From the NCBI GenBank assembly GCA_905233415.1, contig CAJOEX010000005.1, positions 1 to 64,000 of the forward strand: a stretch of 64,000 nt of DNA. The letters run 5' to 3'. The position numbers and the translations under genes are program-made. Position 1 is the stretch's first letter. Each line of letters opens with the position of its first letter. A model generated the notes under the pieces. The model was not told the origin of the DNA and ran no database searches. It was given only the letters and a program-made list of their open reading frames with translations. Shown here piece after piece: positions 51,277 through 61,271 of the stretch. This DNA comes from Paludibacteraceae bacterium. GTDB lineage: Bacteria; Bacteroidota; Bacteroidia; Bacteroidales; Paludibacteraceae.

Positions 51277-53800
51277 TCTGCCGGCATGGTCAGCAGATAT
51301 TGTAGGTAAAGTATTAGATGCTGCGACTCGCCAACCGCTGGATTTTGTGAATGTCAGTCTCACAAAACCCGGAGACGAAACACCTGTAAACGGCGTCGTA
51401 ACAGATGCGGAAGGCGTATTTGCGCTGCTGAACATCAAAGACGGCAAGTATATGGTGACGGTCAGTTTCATGGGCTATATCACCCAACACAAAACTGTTG
51501 ACGTAAAAGGACAAAGCGTTGATTTGGGAAAGATTTTCCTCAAAGAAGACACGCAAAACCTGCAGGAAGTGGAAGTGGTCGGACAAGGCAGTTCGATGCA
51601 CTTTGAGTTGGACAAGAAAGTCTTCACCGTTGACCAGAACATCGCTTCGGCGGGCGCCAGCGTGACGGACGTACTGGAGAATATTCCTTCGGTCGATGTG
51701 GACCAGGAAGGCAATATTTCACTTCGCAACAGCGAAGATGTTGAAATCTGGATTAACGGCAAGCCGGCAGGCCTGAACTCCGAGAACCGTGCGCAAGTAC
51801 TTCAACAGATGCCGGCAGGGACAGTTGAGAAGATTGAACTGATTACAAACCCCTCCGCAAAATTTTCACCTGAAGGTTCTGCAGGTATCATCAATTTGGT
51901 GATGAAAAAGGACCGCAAAGCCGGTTTCTACGGTTCTCTGCAAGCCGGTCTTGATTACGCATTGTCAGCACCGTGGACAACTCCTCCCGGAGCGAATGCG
52001 GGACTGAACATCAATTTCAATGCCGGTCCGGTAGATGGCTATTTCAATGTCGGTTACCGCTATCACTCCAGCAACGGAGGCAGCACAACCGACCGTTATA
52101 ACTTAGGAGGCACCGGCACTGAGAAACTCGACAGTGCACTGATACAAAGTCACTTGGTGCAGGAAGGTCTGCAAACACACGGTGGCGGCGGCATGTTCGC
52201 CCGTGCGGGATTGAACTTCCGTCTGGCGGAAGGACATACACTCGGCCTGTCAGGCTTTGGCATGGTCAGTACACGTAACAAAGGTTTGGGCATGAACAAC
52301 ACCAACCAGCGCACGTACCTGCTTACAGACCCTTCAGGCAATGTGCTGCGCGATTTCATCCGTAACCAGGAAGGCTCCGGCTCACACCCGGGAGGAAACG
52401 CCACCCTCGATTATACATTCAAACTGAAGAATCATCAGTTGATGATTAGCGGCACGTATAATAACTTCGGCTTCAACATGGATACATACTATGACCAGCG
52501 GGATGTGGAACTGGAGACTAAAGACACCGTCTTCAGCTATCAGGACCAAACCAGTTGGAGCAAAGAGCAAGGCATTGAAATCAAAGCCGACTATGAATGG
52601 AAACCGACGATGCAGAGCCGCCTTGAAGCCGGATACGACTATACCCGCAACTGGAGTAACTCCTATGCCGATGCGCATAACCTGAATAAAGACGGTTCGG
52701 TTATTGAAGAGCTATTCCCTTACTATGCGGACTTCAACGGTCTGACACAGAATCACGCATTATATGTCACCTACGGCAACCGTTTCTTCAACAAACTGTC
52801 GCTACAAGTAGGTCTGCGCGGCGAGTACTATATGCGGCATTTGGAGTCCACGTACAAAGATGAAACCGGTGCCGTGCAGGATTCCTATGCAGCCTTTCCC
52901 AACAAGAAAGACACCGCTTACTTCCAAGTTTATCCGAGTGCGTATATAGGCTACGATTTCGGTCACGGCCATGAGTTGCAACTGAACTACACCCGCCGCG
53001 TAAGACGGCCGTGGGGACACCAGATTAACCCGCGCATGGACTTCTCCGACTCCACCAACATCAGTTACGGTAATGTGGACTTGCTGCCGGCATTCTCCAA
53101 TAACCTCGAACTCAATTATCTGAAGACTTGGGAGCGTCACACGCTGTCTGCCGGTGTGTTCTGGAAATACCAGGAAAGGGCTATCCAGAACTACAAGTAC
53201 ATGGACGGTGACGTGATGAAGAACACCTATTTCAATGTAGGCTCCCGTCAGGAACTGGGTATCGAAGTCGTTGCCAAGAACCGTCTGTTCGGAGACCTGC
53301 TCCAACTGACCACAAGTGCCAATTTCTACTGGAACAACATTGCCGCCATTGACAAGATTATCATGCACCAGGGTCAGGAAATTCCCGTACAATTGGCGGA
53401 ACAGAATATCTTTGCAGGTTCTGTTCGTCTCACGGCGCAGTTTATGTTCACCAAGAACTTCAGCGGCCAGATTCGCGGTAATTACCGCAGTCCGCGTGTG
53501 GTGGCACAAGGTACAACCAGTCACTCCTACTCCATCGATATAGGCCTGCGACACACCTTCCTCAACAAACAGTTGGCACTTGCCCTGAACGTGCGCGACC
53601 TGCTCGACAGCCGTGCACGCAGAAACACCACTTGGGGCGAGGGATTCTGGCAGTTCTCGGAGAACAGATGGCACTCGCGTACCATCAGTCTGACAATCAC
53701 CTATAACTTCGGAAACACCCAGAAACGACGCTTCGAAAAACCCGAAGGCAATATGGATGACGACTTTGACGACTCCGGAAACAGCAGTAGCGACTACTAA
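51221..53800 (+). CDS. TonB-receptor-like outer-membrane beta-barrel protein
   Basis: 859 residues, paralogue of the protein at 23910-26402. Signal peptide (~1-25, 'ISLPAWSAD'), carboxypeptidase-regulatory-like domain (~26-110; 'TRQPLDFVNVSLTKPGDE'), plug-like region ('VLENIPSVDVDQEGNISLRN', 'VEKIELITNPSAKFSPEGSA') and an OMP_b-brl_3 barrel, ending in an acidic low-complexity tail ('NMDDDFDDSGNSSSDY'). Ligand unknown. It overlaps aroQ and is followed by PorT-like and beta-helix lipoprotein genes, so this is an envelope module behind rho-aroQ. Confidence 0.88.
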   Translation: MEKKDTKKLWSILLMLLISLPAWSADIVGKVLDAATRQPLDFVNVSLTKPGDETPVNGVVTDAEGVFALLNIKDGKYMVTVSFMGYITQHKTVDVKGQSVDLGKIFLKEDTQNLQEVEVVGQGSSMHFELDKKVFTVDQNIASAGASVTDVLENIPSVDVDQEGNISLRNSEDVEIWINGKPAGLNSENRAQVLQQMPAGTVEKIELITNPSAKFSPEGSAGIINLVMKKDRKAGFYGSLQAGLDYALSAPWTTPPGANAGLNINFNAGPVDGYFNVGYRYHSSNGGSTTDRYNLGGTGTEKLDSALIQSHLVQEGLQTHGGGGMFARAGLNFRLAEGHTLGLSGFGMVSTRNKGLGMNNTNQRTYLLTDPSGNVLRDFIRNQEGSGSHPGGNATLDYTFKLKNHQLMISGTYNNFGFNMDTYYDQRDVELETKDTVFSYQDQTSWSKEQGIEIKADYEWKPTMQSRLEAGYDYTRNWSNSYADAHNLNKDGSVIEELFPYYADFNGLTQNHALYVTYGNRFFNKLSLQVGLRGEYYMRHLESTYKDETGAVQDSYAAFPNKKDTAYFQVYPSAYIGYDFGHGHELQLNYTRRVRRPWGHQINPRMDFSDSTNISYGNVDLLPAFSNNLELNYLKTWERHTLSAGVFWKYQERAIQNYKYMDGDVMKNTYFNVGSRQELGIEVVAKNRLFGDLLQLTTSANFYWNNIAAIDKIIMHQGQEIPVQLAEQNIFAGSVRLTAQFMFTKNFSGQIRGNYRSPRVVAQGTTSHSYSIDIGLRHTFLNKQLALALNVRDLLDSRARRNTTWGEGFWQFSENRWHSRTISLTITYNFGNTQKRRFEKPEGNMDDDFDDSGNSSSDY

Positions 53801-53818
53801 TTGATAATTGACAATTGA
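53798..53818 (+). repeat. Heptamer array carrying a stop and a start codon
   Basis: TAATTGA twice, then CAATTGA. The first unit contains the stop of the barrel gene; the last contains the TTG start (53815) of the PorT-like gene. Confidence 0.85.
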
Positions 53819-54555
53819 CATTTCGTAGCAGACACATATTAGTCCTTGTTCTTTGCTCCTTATTCCTTACTTCGGTCAAGGCGCAGAATAACCCGTACGT
53901 CGATGACAAGCTGTTTCATTTCGGTTTCTCTTTGGGAATGAATTTCATGAGTTTCGGCGTAACCGATTCCGAAGAACTGCTCTATAGCACTGTGACCGGA
54001 CAAAAGGAGATTTATCATGCCCGCGTCAGCAGTATGCTGCCAGGATTCTCCGTCGGTTTTGTATCAGACCTGCGAATGACACGACATTTCAACCTGAGAT
54101 TCTGCCCGGCATTGAGTTTCTCACAACGGACACTCACCTACAAAACCGAGTCCGGAAATCCCGTGCAAAGCCAATCCGGCAAGTACAAGGAAAAAATTGA
54201 CATACTCAGTATCCCGATTGCTGTTCCCCTATACGTCAAGTGGTCCGCCGAACGGGAGAAGAACTTCCGGCCGTATCTTATCGGAGGAGCCGGAGTCGAA
54301 TTCAATGTCTATCGGGACTCCGAAAGACCCGTCATGCTCAAAAGCTTTGACTTCTTTGTCGAGGTCGGATTCGGATGCGACTTCTACTTCGAGTGGTTCA
54401 AGTGGTGCCCGCAGATAACATACAAAATCGGATTTGCGGACATTCTTACGCATGTGGATGAAAACATATATCTCACGCCGGACGAAGCATTCTACACCGC
54501 CGCTTTGCGCAAACTGACCTCCAGAATGCTCTGTATCACCTTCAACTTCGAATAA
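53815..54555 (+). CDS. PorT-like T9SS outer-membrane protein
   Basis: 246 residues beginning at TTG; no ATG precedes the signal peptide ('HILVLVLCSLFLTSVKAQ'). The mature protein is an eight-strand-type beta barrel: 'DDKLFHFGFSLGMNFMSFGV', 'SMLPGFSVGFVSDLRM', 'FRPYLIGGAGVEFNV', and the terminal strand 'RMLCITFNFE'. The opening 'K-x-x-H-F-G-F-x-x-G-x-N' pattern is typical of PorT/SprT, a component required for type IX secretion. A more general porin-family barrel is the alternative. Its end is coupled (TAATG) to the lipoprotein gene. Confidence 0.78.
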   Translation: MTFRSRHILVLVLCSLFLTSVKAQNNPYVDDKLFHFGFSLGMNFMSFGVTDSEELLYSTVTGQKEIYHARVSSMLPGFSVGFVSDLRMTRHFNLRFCPALSFSQRTLTYKTESGNPVQSQSGKYKEKIDILSIPIAVPLYVKWSAEREKNFRPYLIGGAGVEFNVYRDSERPVMLKSFDFFVEVGFGCDFYFEWFKWCPQITYKIGFADILTHVDENIYLTPDEAFYTAALRKLTSRMLCITFNFE

Positions 54556-56012
54556 TGAAAGTACGCCTGCTGCTCATATTGTCTGTGCTGATTGCCTTCT
54601 GCGCCTGCCGCGAAGACAAAATAAGCGATGACCCTGCCTTGCGGTTGGCTTTCTCTAAGGACACCGTGGCTTTTGACACGGTTTTCACCAATATCGGTAG
54701 TGCTACAACGCGGTTTATGGTGTATAACAACAACGCCAACGCGGTGGTTATCAGTCGCATCTGGCAAGAGGCAGGCACGGCGTTTAAGGTCAATATTGAC
54801 GGCGAAACTGACCTCTCGCGCACTTCCGATTGGCAACTGCGAGGCGGAGACAGCCTGATGGTGTTTGTCAAAGTGCATATTGACCCGACCAAGCAGAATG
54901 CACCCGTCTTGGAGGAGGACAACCTCTATTTTTCCGTCAACGGGAATATTCAAACCGTACATCTGGAGGCTTTCGGACAGGACGTACACCTTATCAAAAC
55001 CAAGAACAGGCTCACTGTCCGCGATATGATGACTTTTGAGGCGGACAAGCCGTATCTCATTTTCGATACCGTGGCAGTGCGCAACAAACTCTCCATCAAA
55101 GCGGGAGCGAGGCTGTACTTCCACAACGATGCTTCCCTGCTTGTTTATGGATCACTGGAGGCCAAAGGCACCTTGCAACAGCCTGTAACGCTGCAAGGTG
55201 ACCGCATTGACCGTCTCTATGACTCCGTGCCCTATTCATACGTTTCCGGGATGTGGGGAGGCGTCTATCTGCTGGACGAAAAAGACGCGCCTGCAAAAAC
55301 ATACACCCTCAACTATGTCGAGATTCTTTCTGCCAATGTCGGACTCTTCTGCGTCAGCGAAAAGACAACCGGTCTCCCGCAACTCACTTTGCTGAACTCA
55401 CGCATCCACAATCACGCCGTTTACGGACTCGTGGTGCAGCACATGGACGCTACGGTTGCCAACTGCGAACTCAGTAATGCCGCCGCCTACTGCGCGTATT
55501 TGTCGGGAGGAAAGCATCGGTTCGTTCATTCGACGATTGCCTCCTTCTTCAACTATACCAATGTGCGTATTCAGTCCGCCATGCGTGAAGACGTGGCGGC
55601 TGTCTATATCAATAATATCAGCAAGAACAATATCCCGACGCAGGCATCTTTCCGCAACTGCATCGTAACCGGCGTCAGGAAGAACAACCTGCTCGTCGCT
55701 ACGCCCTTGCCGCACTATTACGAGGACACCATTGCCAACAACTACCTCAAAGCGGACACCCTCCACATTGCAGCGGCTTTCAACAACATCTACTGGCCGG
55801 AAGACGACACCACGCACGTCTTCCGCAACACCTACTATAAATACAAGGTGTACGATTACTATGACTTCCGGCTGGATTCTCTTTCTCCCGCAAGGGGCAT
55901 TGCCGATTCTGCAACCGCCCTGCTCTACCCGTTTGACCGGCTCGGTCAACCGCGTGTCCGCTATGCAGAAGGCGATACTATCCGCCCCGATGCAGGCTGC
56001 TATCAGTTCTGA
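54555..56012 (+). CDS. Right-handed beta-helix lipoprotein
   Basis: 485 residues. Lipoprotein signal 'LSVLIAFCACREDK' (Cys ~16 or 18). Residues ~30-150 look like an Ig-like domain ('DTVFTNIGSATTRFMVYNNN'), and ~165-460 form parallel beta-helix coils ('GARLYFHNDASLLVYGSLEA', 'GMWGGVYLLDEK', 'LLNSRIHNHAVYGLVVQH'), ending in 'GDTIRPDAGCYQF', a frequent end of Bacteroidota 'choice-of-anchor'-like proteins. Such helices often bind or cut polysaccharides, but no catalytic site is seen. Coupled to PorT by TAATG, so possibly part of the secretion or envelope system. It overlaps the convergent ribF end by 10 nt. Confidence 0.8.
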   Translation: MKVRLLLILSVLIAFCACREDKISDDPALRLAFSKDTVAFDTVFTNIGSATTRFMVYNNNANAVVISRIWQEAGTAFKVNIDGETDLSRTSDWQLRGGDSLMVFVKVHIDPTKQNAPVLEEDNLYFSVNGNIQTVHLEAFGQDVHLIKTKNRLTVRDMMTFEADKPYLIFDTVAVRNKLSIKAGARLYFHNDASLLVYGSLEAKGTLQQPVTLQGDRIDRLYDSVPYSYVSGMWGGVYLLDEKDAPAKTYTLNYVEILSANVGLFCVSEKTTGLPQLTLLNSRIHNHAVYGLVVQHMDATVANCELSNAAAYCAYLSGGKHRFVHSTIASFFNYTNVRIQSAMREDVAAVYINNISKNNIPTQASFRNCIVTGVRKNNLLVATPLPHYYEDTIANNYLKADTLHIAAAFNNIYWPEDDTTHVFRNTYYKYKVYDYYDFRLDSLSPARGIADSATALLYPFDRLGQPRVRYAEGDTIRPDAGCYQF

Positions 56013-56839
56013 AAAGCTGCAAGGTCTTGCCGAATCTGCGCTTGCAGTTCTTCCAATGAAGCAAACTTGCGCTCGTCACGAATACGGCGCACAAGATGAA
56101 GGTTGAGTGTCTGCCCGTACAGGTCTCCGCCCTGATAATCAAGCAGATAAGCCTCAATTGTCAGATGGTCATTGCCCACCGTCGGATTTGTGCCGATGTT
56201 GACCAATGCTCCCTCCGCCGCATATACGCCGGGCTTCGGAAGCAGTTTGCCGGCTGACGGCACAATGTTCGCCGTCGGAAAACCTATCGTGTGACCGATG
56301 CCGTTTCCGCGCACCACGGGCCCCGAAAGCGTATAACGGTATCCAAGCATCGCATTGGCAGCCTCTATCTCTCCACTTGCTATCGCTTTACGGATTTTAG
56401 ACGACGATACAGCACCCGCCGGTGCTTCCGCAACCGGCACAAGACGTATGCCAACTCCCGCCGCAATCGACGCATAGTCGGCAAAATCCGTCAGACGGTC
56501 ACTGCCGAACCGATGGTCATAGCCCATCAGCAGCATCTCTACGCCGTAATGCTCATGAATCATAGCCATGAACTCCGACGCACGCTGATGACGGATAACA
56601 TCAAAGTGAAACAGAAACAGCTCGTCTATCCCTGTCCGGCGAAGCAGCTCACTACGCTCATCAAAGGTTGTCAGAAGCGGCTTCGGATTGCCCGACAGAA
56701 CCGACTCGGGATGCTCGTACATCGTCAATACGGCACTGCCCAAACCGTTCGCACGTGCTGTCCGGCACAACTCCGACAACAGAAAACGATGACCAGTGTG
56801 AACCCCGTCAAAAAAACCTATCGTCGCGGCATAACCCAT
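56003..56839 (-). CDS. ribF: Bifunctional riboflavin kinase / FAD synthetase
   Basis: About 278 residues from ATG 56839; a longer frame would run through the promoter. The N-terminal FAD-synthetase domain has 'ATIGFFDGVHTGHRFLL' and 'VSSSKIRKAIASGEIEAAN'. The C-terminal riboflavin kinase domain has 'GNGIGHTIGFPTANI', 'KPGVYAAEGALVNIGTNPT' and 'IEAYLLDYQGGDLYGQTL'. It converts riboflavin to FMN and then FAD, needed by FrdA among others. Slightly short but complete. Confidence 0.95.
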   Translation of the reverse strand: MGYAATIGFFDGVHTGHRFLLSELCRTARANGLGSAVLTMYEHPESVLSGNPKPLLTTFDERSELLRRTGIDELFLFHFDVIRHQRASEFMAMIHEHYGVEMLLMGYDHRFGSDRLTDFADYASIAAGVGIRLVPVAEAPAGAVSSSKIRKAIASGEIEAANAMLGYRYTLSGPVVRGNGIGHTIGFPTANIVPSAGKLLPKPGVYAAEGALVNIGTNPTVGNDHLTIEAYLLDYQGGDLYGQTLNLHLVRRIRDERKFASLEELQAQIRQDLAAFQN

Positions 56840-56860
56840 AACTCTCGCACAAATACCCTG

Positions 56861-56892
56861 CAAAGGTAGTGCTTTTTCTCCATACACGCAAA
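56861..56892 (-). promoter_or_regulatory. Promoter of ribF
   Basis: Minus-strand TTTG (56892-56889), a 20-nt spacer and TACCTTTG (56868-56861), 22 nt before the chosen ATG. No FMN-riboswitch-like sequence is visible. Confidence 0.8.
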
Positions 56893-57115
56893 TTTTTTCA
56901 CGTTTTCTTGCACAATTCACAAAAAAAACAACTCTCCTGTTTTTTTTGACGAGTCATGAAGTAGATCAGTAACAATCTTGCAATCTATCGTCAATGTATC
57001 GTAAATGTATCGTAAATCTATCGTGTTTCTTTCGTCAATGTTTCGACAAAAATAAAGAAAACAGCATGCAAAAAAACACGTTTGTGCAGGTACAAACTAT
57101 TTTTTTGCGTAAAAG
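56893..57115. other. Intergenic stretch between ribF and pheT promoters
   Basis: The 390-nt gap (56840-57229) contains both promoters, the 11-bp array at 56986-57040 and the 22-bp leader repeats. I see no gene. Confidence 0.7.
56986..57040. repeat. 11-bp tandem repeat (TATCGTAAATG-like)5
   Basis: Five 11-bp units: TATCGTCAATG, TATCGTAAATG, TATCGTAAATC, TATCGTGTTTC, TTTCGTCAATG. The period matches the array at 32225 although the sequence differs. Confidence 0.88.
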
Positions 57116-57147
57116 TTTGCATATTCAAAAAAAATGTTGTAATTTTG
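57116..57147 (+). promoter_or_regulatory. Promoter of pheT
   Basis: TTTG at 57116-57119, a 20-nt spacer and TAATTTTG at 57140-57147. The leader is ~75 nt and mostly consists of the 22-bp repeats. Confidence 0.8.
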
Positions 57148-57166
57148 CACGATATTTTGTGCGCGA

Positions 57167-57232
57167 CGCATATAATCAGAAAATAAAACGCACATAATCA
57201 GGAAATAAACTGCATATAAGCAAGAAAAAATG
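57167..57232 (+). repeat. 22-bp tandem repeat in the pheT leader
   Basis: Three imperfect 22-bp units (CGCATATAATCAGAAAATAA type) at 57167, 57189 and 57211. The third ends in the pheT ATG at 57230. Confidence 0.85.
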
Positions 57233-59716
57233 AATATATCTTACAACTGGCTAAAGCGGTATATCCCTCTGACAGAGGATGCCGAAACAGTGGCAAAACA
57301 TCTGACTTCCATCGGTCTTGAAGTCGGAACAGTAGAGAAAGTACAATCCATCAAAGGCGGTCTGGAAGGACTCGTAGTCGGTGAAGTGATGACCTGTATC
57401 CCCCACCAAAATTCGGACCATCTGCACATCACGACGACACGCATCGCTCCTGATGCAGAGCCGCTGCAGATAGTGTGCGGTGCACCGAACGTAGCTGCCG
57501 GACAGAAGGTAATCGTGGCAACAATCGGCACGAAACTGTACTTCGGCGAAGAGGAAGTAACCATCAAGCGCGGCAAAATCCGCGGTGAGGAGTCGCTCGG
57601 CATGATTTGCGCCGAAGACGAAATAGGCATCGGCAGTTCGCACGACGGCATCATGATTCTGCCCGCAGATACGCCCGTCGGACTGCCTGCAAAAGAGTAT
57701 TTTCATCTGGAAGATGATTATGTGATCGAAGTCGATATAACACCCAACCGCAACGACGGCGCAAGTCATTACGGCGTAGCAAGAGACCTGTATGCGTACT
57801 ATAGGAGTCATCAGCAGTCAGTTGTCAGCCTGCAGAAGCCGAACGTGAGCGCGTTTGCGGTGCAAAGCCAAGCGTTGCCGATTCAAGTGACGGTGGAAAA
57901 CCCAAATGCCTGCCCGCGCTATTCGGGCGTAAGCATCAAAGGCGTGAAGGTCGGCGATTCGCCCGATTGGTTGAAAAAGAGCCTGACAACCATCGGTTTG
58001 CGTCCCATCAACAATATCGTGGATGCAACGAACTTCGTGCTGCACGAAATGGGACAAGCCTTGCACGCATTTGACGCGGACAAGATTGCCGGACAGCATA
58101 TTATCGTGAAGAATGCCGCAGAAGGACAGAAGTTTGTAACGCTTGACGGCAACGAACGGACACTCTCGGCGGCTGACCTGATGATTTGCAACGAACGCGA
58201 ACCGATGTGTATTGCCGGTGTGTTCGGCGGACTGGACTCGGGCGTAACGGAACAGACAAAGAACGTGTTCCTCGAGAGCGCGTATTTCGACCCTGTTTCC
58301 ATCCGCAAAACAGCCAGACGGCACCAGTTGAGCACCGACGCGTCCTTCCGCTTCGAACGCGGTTGCGACCCGAACAACACCTTGTACGTACTCAAACGCT
58401 GCGCGCTGCTGATTCTGGAAGTGGCCGGCGGAGAAATCGCAATGGACATTGTGGATGTCAAGAGTGGCGAGTTCGAGCCGTGGCAGGTAGAGTTCAATCT
58501 GGAGCGCGTTTATCGCTTAATCGGCAAGGAAATCGGCGAAGATGTGGTGGAGAATATTCTTGCGTCACTTGAAATCCGGATTGCAAGCAAGAACGGAAGC
58601 ATCTGGCAGTTGGAAGTGCCGCGCTACCGCGTGGATGTACAGCGTGAATGTGATGTCGTGGAAGACATTCTGCGCATCTACGGCTATGACAATGTAGAGT
58701 TCCCCGAGAAACTGAACACCAGTCTTTCATACAACCCGAAGCCGAATCCGGAAGCCTTGCAGAAACGCATTTCGGAACAGTTGTCGGCGCAGGGTTTCAA
58801 CGAAATAATGAACAACAGCCTGACCAAAGTGGCTTACTACCAGAACGGTACATGGCTCGACAGTTGCGTGAAGATTAAGAATCCGCTGTCACAGGATTTG
58901 GCTGTCATGCGGCAGACCCTGCTGTTCGGCGGACTGGAGTCCATTCAGCGTAATGCCAACCGCAAGAACGCAGACCTGAAGTTCTACGAATTCGGACATT
59001 GCTATCACTTTGACAAATCGAAAGCAACGGAAGAACCGATAAATGCGTATTTCGAGGAGCCGCACTTGGGGCTGTGGATTACGGGCAACAAGACCTTGCA
59101 AAGCTGGGTGCTGAAAGACGAAAAGACAACCTTCTATCAACTCCACGCGTATGTGAACAACATACTGCGCCGGTTAGGAGTAAATATGGCTCGTCTGATT
59201 CTTGAACCGGCTATCGACCCCGACAAAGAATGCTGCTGCGGAATCGCACAATGCTTCTCGGACGGACTGGTTATCAAGGCACAAAACGGCAAAGTGCTCG
59301 GTTACATGGCTATCGTAGCCAAACCGCTGCTCAAGCAGTTCGATATTGACAATCCTGTTTATTTCGCGGACTTGTACTGGCGTGAGCTGCTCAAGCAAAA
59401 CAAACAATACAAACCCGTCATCAACGACCTGCCGAAGTTCCCCGAAGTGAAGCGTGACTTTGCGCTGCTCGTGGACAAGAATGTGCAGTTCGCGGATTTG
59501 GCACGCGCGGCGTTCGAGACAGGCGGAAAACTACTCAAGAACGTTTATCTGTTTGACGTTTATGAGGGTAAGAACCTCGAAGCAGGCAAGAAATCCTACG
59601 CGCTGTCGTTCATTCTGCAAGACACGGAAAACACACTGAAAGACAAGCAGATTGAGAATATTATGGGTCGTTTGCAAAAGACGTTTGAGGAAAGGTTTAA
59701 TGCAAAATTGCGTTAA
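57230..59716 (+). CDS. pheT: Phenylalanyl-tRNA synthetase beta subunit
   Basis: 828 residues, full length for the bacterial beta chain. Opening 'MNISYNWLKRYIPL', tRNA-binding EMAP-like domain (~45-150; 'CIPHQNSDHLHITTTRIA', 'IVCGAPNVAAGQKVIVATIG'), B3/B4 editing domain (~210-370; 'CPRYSGVSIKGVKV', 'FVLHEMGQALHAFDADKI'), B5, the inactive synthetase-like core ('FNEIMNNSLT') and anticodon-binding FDX domain ('FPEVKRDFALLVDK'). With PheS (not in the window) it charges tRNA-Phe. prfC follows 16 nt later. Confidence 0.98.
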   Translation: MNISYNWLKRYIPLTEDAETVAKHLTSIGLEVGTVEKVQSIKGGLEGLVVGEVMTCIPHQNSDHLHITTTRIAPDAEPLQIVCGAPNVAAGQKVIVATIGTKLYFGEEEVTIKRGKIRGEESLGMICAEDEIGIGSSHDGIMILPADTPVGLPAKEYFHLEDDYVIEVDITPNRNDGASHYGVARDLYAYYRSHQQSVVSLQKPNVSAFAVQSQALPIQVTVENPNACPRYSGVSIKGVKVGDSPDWLKKSLTTIGLRPINNIVDATNFVLHEMGQALHAFDADKIAGQHIIVKNAAEGQKFVTLDGNERTLSAADLMICNEREPMCIAGVFGGLDSGVTEQTKNVFLESAYFDPVSIRKTARRHQLSTDASFRFERGCDPNNTLYVLKRCALLILEVAGGEIAMDIVDVKSGEFEPWQVEFNLERVYRLIGKEIGEDVVENILASLEIRIASKNGSIWQLEVPRYRVDVQRECDVVEDILRIYGYDNVEFPEKLNTSLSYNPKPNPEALQKRISEQLSAQGFNEIMNNSLTKVAYYQNGTWLDSCVKIKNPLSQDLAVMRQTLLFGGLESIQRNANRKNADLKFYEFGHCYHFDKSKATEEPINAYFEEPHLGLWITGNKTLQSWVLKDEKTTFYQLHAYVNNILRRLGVNMARLILEPAIDPDKECCCGIAQCFSDGLVIKAQNGKVLGYMAIVAKPLLKQFDIDNPVYFADLYWRELLKQNKQYKPVINDLPKFPEVKRDFALLVDKNVQFADLARAAFETGGKLLKNVYLFDVYEGKNLEAGKKSYALSFILQDTENTLKDKQIENIMGRLQKTFEERFNAKLR

Positions 59717-59732
59717 ACGTTAAATAGTTAAC

Positions 59733-61229
59733 ATGTTAAGTAATCAGGAACAACAGGAAATATTACGCCGCCGGACGTTTGCGATTATCTCGCACCCCGA
59801 TGCCGGTAAGACTACGCTGACGGAGAAACTGCTGCTGTACGGCGGTGCCATTCACGTGGCAGGGGCGGTCAAGTCCAACAAAATCCGCAAGACAGCCACC
59901 TCGGACTGGATGGAGATTGAGAAACAGCGTGGCATATCGGTGGCAACATCCGTAATGGGCTTTGACTACAACGGATACCATATCAATATATTGGACACGC
60001 CCGGTCACCAGGACTTTGCGGAAGATACGTTCCGCACGCTCACAGCAGTTGACAGCGTGATTATCGTCATCGACTCCGCGAAGGGTGTGGAGACGCAGAC
60101 ACGCCGGTTAATGGAAGTGTGCCGTATGCGCAAGACACCGGTCATGGTGTTCATGAACAAGATGGACCGCGAAGGCAAAGACCCGTTCGATTTGATGGAT
60201 GATGTGGAGTCGGAGCTCGGCATTACCGTGACGCCGGTTACGTGGGCAAACGGACAGGGACTGAAGTTTGAGAGCGTATTCAAGTTGAGCGACCGACCGG
60301 TGAAGTTGAGCGACAAACTGGAAGCCGACATGGAGTTGATTGACGGCGTTTATCCGCTCTTTGACCGCGAAAAGTACCTTGCGGGCGACTTGGCGCCGGT
60401 GTTCTACGGATCGGCATATAAGACGATAGGCGTGCAGGAACTGTTAGAGTTCTTTGTGGCAAATGCACCCTCTCCGCGTCCGGTTGAAGCAGTTGAACGA
60501 CGTGTTGACCCGATGGAAGAAAACTTCACGGGCTTCTGCTTCAAGATTCACGCGAACATGGACCCGAACCACCGAAGCTGTATCGCGTTCTTCAAGATTT
60601 GTTCGGGACGTTTCGAGCGGAACGTCTATTACAAGCATGTGCGCGAAGACCGTCAAATGCGCTTCTCTGCACCAACGTGTTTCATGGCGCAGAAGAAAGA
60701 AACGGTAGATGAAGCGTTTGCGGGTGATATTGTCGGTCTGCCGGACACAGGAAACTTCAAGATCGGGGACACGCTGACCGCAGGCGAAAACCTGCACTTC
60801 AAAGGGCTGCCAAGTTTCTCGCCGGAAATGTTCAAGTATATTGAGAACGCCGACCCGATGAAGCAGAAGCAACTCGATAAAGGTGTGCGGCAACTTATGG
60901 ATGAAGGTGTGGCTCAGCTGTTTATCAGCCAACTCAATGGCCGTAAGATTATCGGTACGGTCGGACAACTGCAGTTCGAGGTGATTCAATATCGTCTCGA
61001 ACACGAGTACAACGCCAAGTGCCGTTGGGAAAACATGGCGATGTTCAAGGCATGTTGGATAGAGTCGGACGACGAGGAAGAACTGAAGATGTTCAAATCC
61101 CGCAAGGCGCAGTATATGGCGTTTGACAAAGAGGGTAGAGACGTGTTTATGGCGGATAGTGCGTATATTTTGAATATGGCGCAAAACGACTACAAACATA
61201 TCAAGTTCCACTTTACGAGTGAGTTTTAA
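59733..61229 (+). CDS. prfC: Peptide chain release factor 3
   Basis: 498 residues, a translational GTPase that recycles RF1/RF2. G1 '[15 protein letters not shown]', switch '[15 protein letters not shown]', G3 '[12 protein letters not shown]', G4 'FMNKMDRE'. RF3-specific domain III: '[15 protein letters not shown]', '[20 protein letters not shown]' and end '[12 protein letters not shown]'. It is about 25 residues shorter than typical Bacteroidota RF3, the gap falling after '[14 protein letters not shown]' in a variable insert, so function is probably kept. Confidence 0.96.
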   Translation: MLSNQEQQEILRRRTFAIISHPDAGKTTLTEKLLLYGGAIHVAGAVKSNKIRKTATSDWMEIEKQRGISVATSVMGFDYNGYHINILDTPGHQDFAEDTFRTLTAVDSVIIVIDSAKGVETQTRRLMEVCRMRKTPVMVFMNKMDREGKDPFDLMDDVESELGITVTPVTWANGQGLKFESVFKLSDRPVKLSDKLEADMELIDGVYPLFDREKYLAGDLAPVFYGSAYKTIGVQELLEFFVANAPSPRPVEAVERRVDPMEENFTGFCFKIHANMDPNHRSCIAFFKICSGRFERNVYYKHVREDRQMRFSAPTCFMAQKKETVDEAFAGDIVGLPDTGNFKIGDTLTAGENLHFKGLPSFSPEMFKYIENADPMKQKQLDKGVRQLMDEGVAQLFISQLNGRKIIGTVGQLQFEVIQYRLEHEYNAKCRWENMAMFKACWIESDDEEELKMFKSRKAQYMAFDKEGRDVFMADSAYILNMAQNDYKHIKFHFTSEF

Positions 61230-61271
61230 CATTCAACTATAAATAATCAAATCTTAAATTTCTAATCGCTT

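Noticed and set aside
56840-56920. N-terminal extension of RibF
   Set aside because: It runs through the ribF promoter and precedes the conserved start MGYAATIGFFDG.
57148-57229. T-box or Phe attenuator in the pheT leader
   Set aside because: No T-box element, terminator hairpin or phenylalanine-codon run is visible; only tandem repeats.
59733-61229. Harmful internal deletion in prfC
   Set aside because: The missing ~25 residues fall in a variable insert, the frame is kept and all GTPase and domain III motifs are present.
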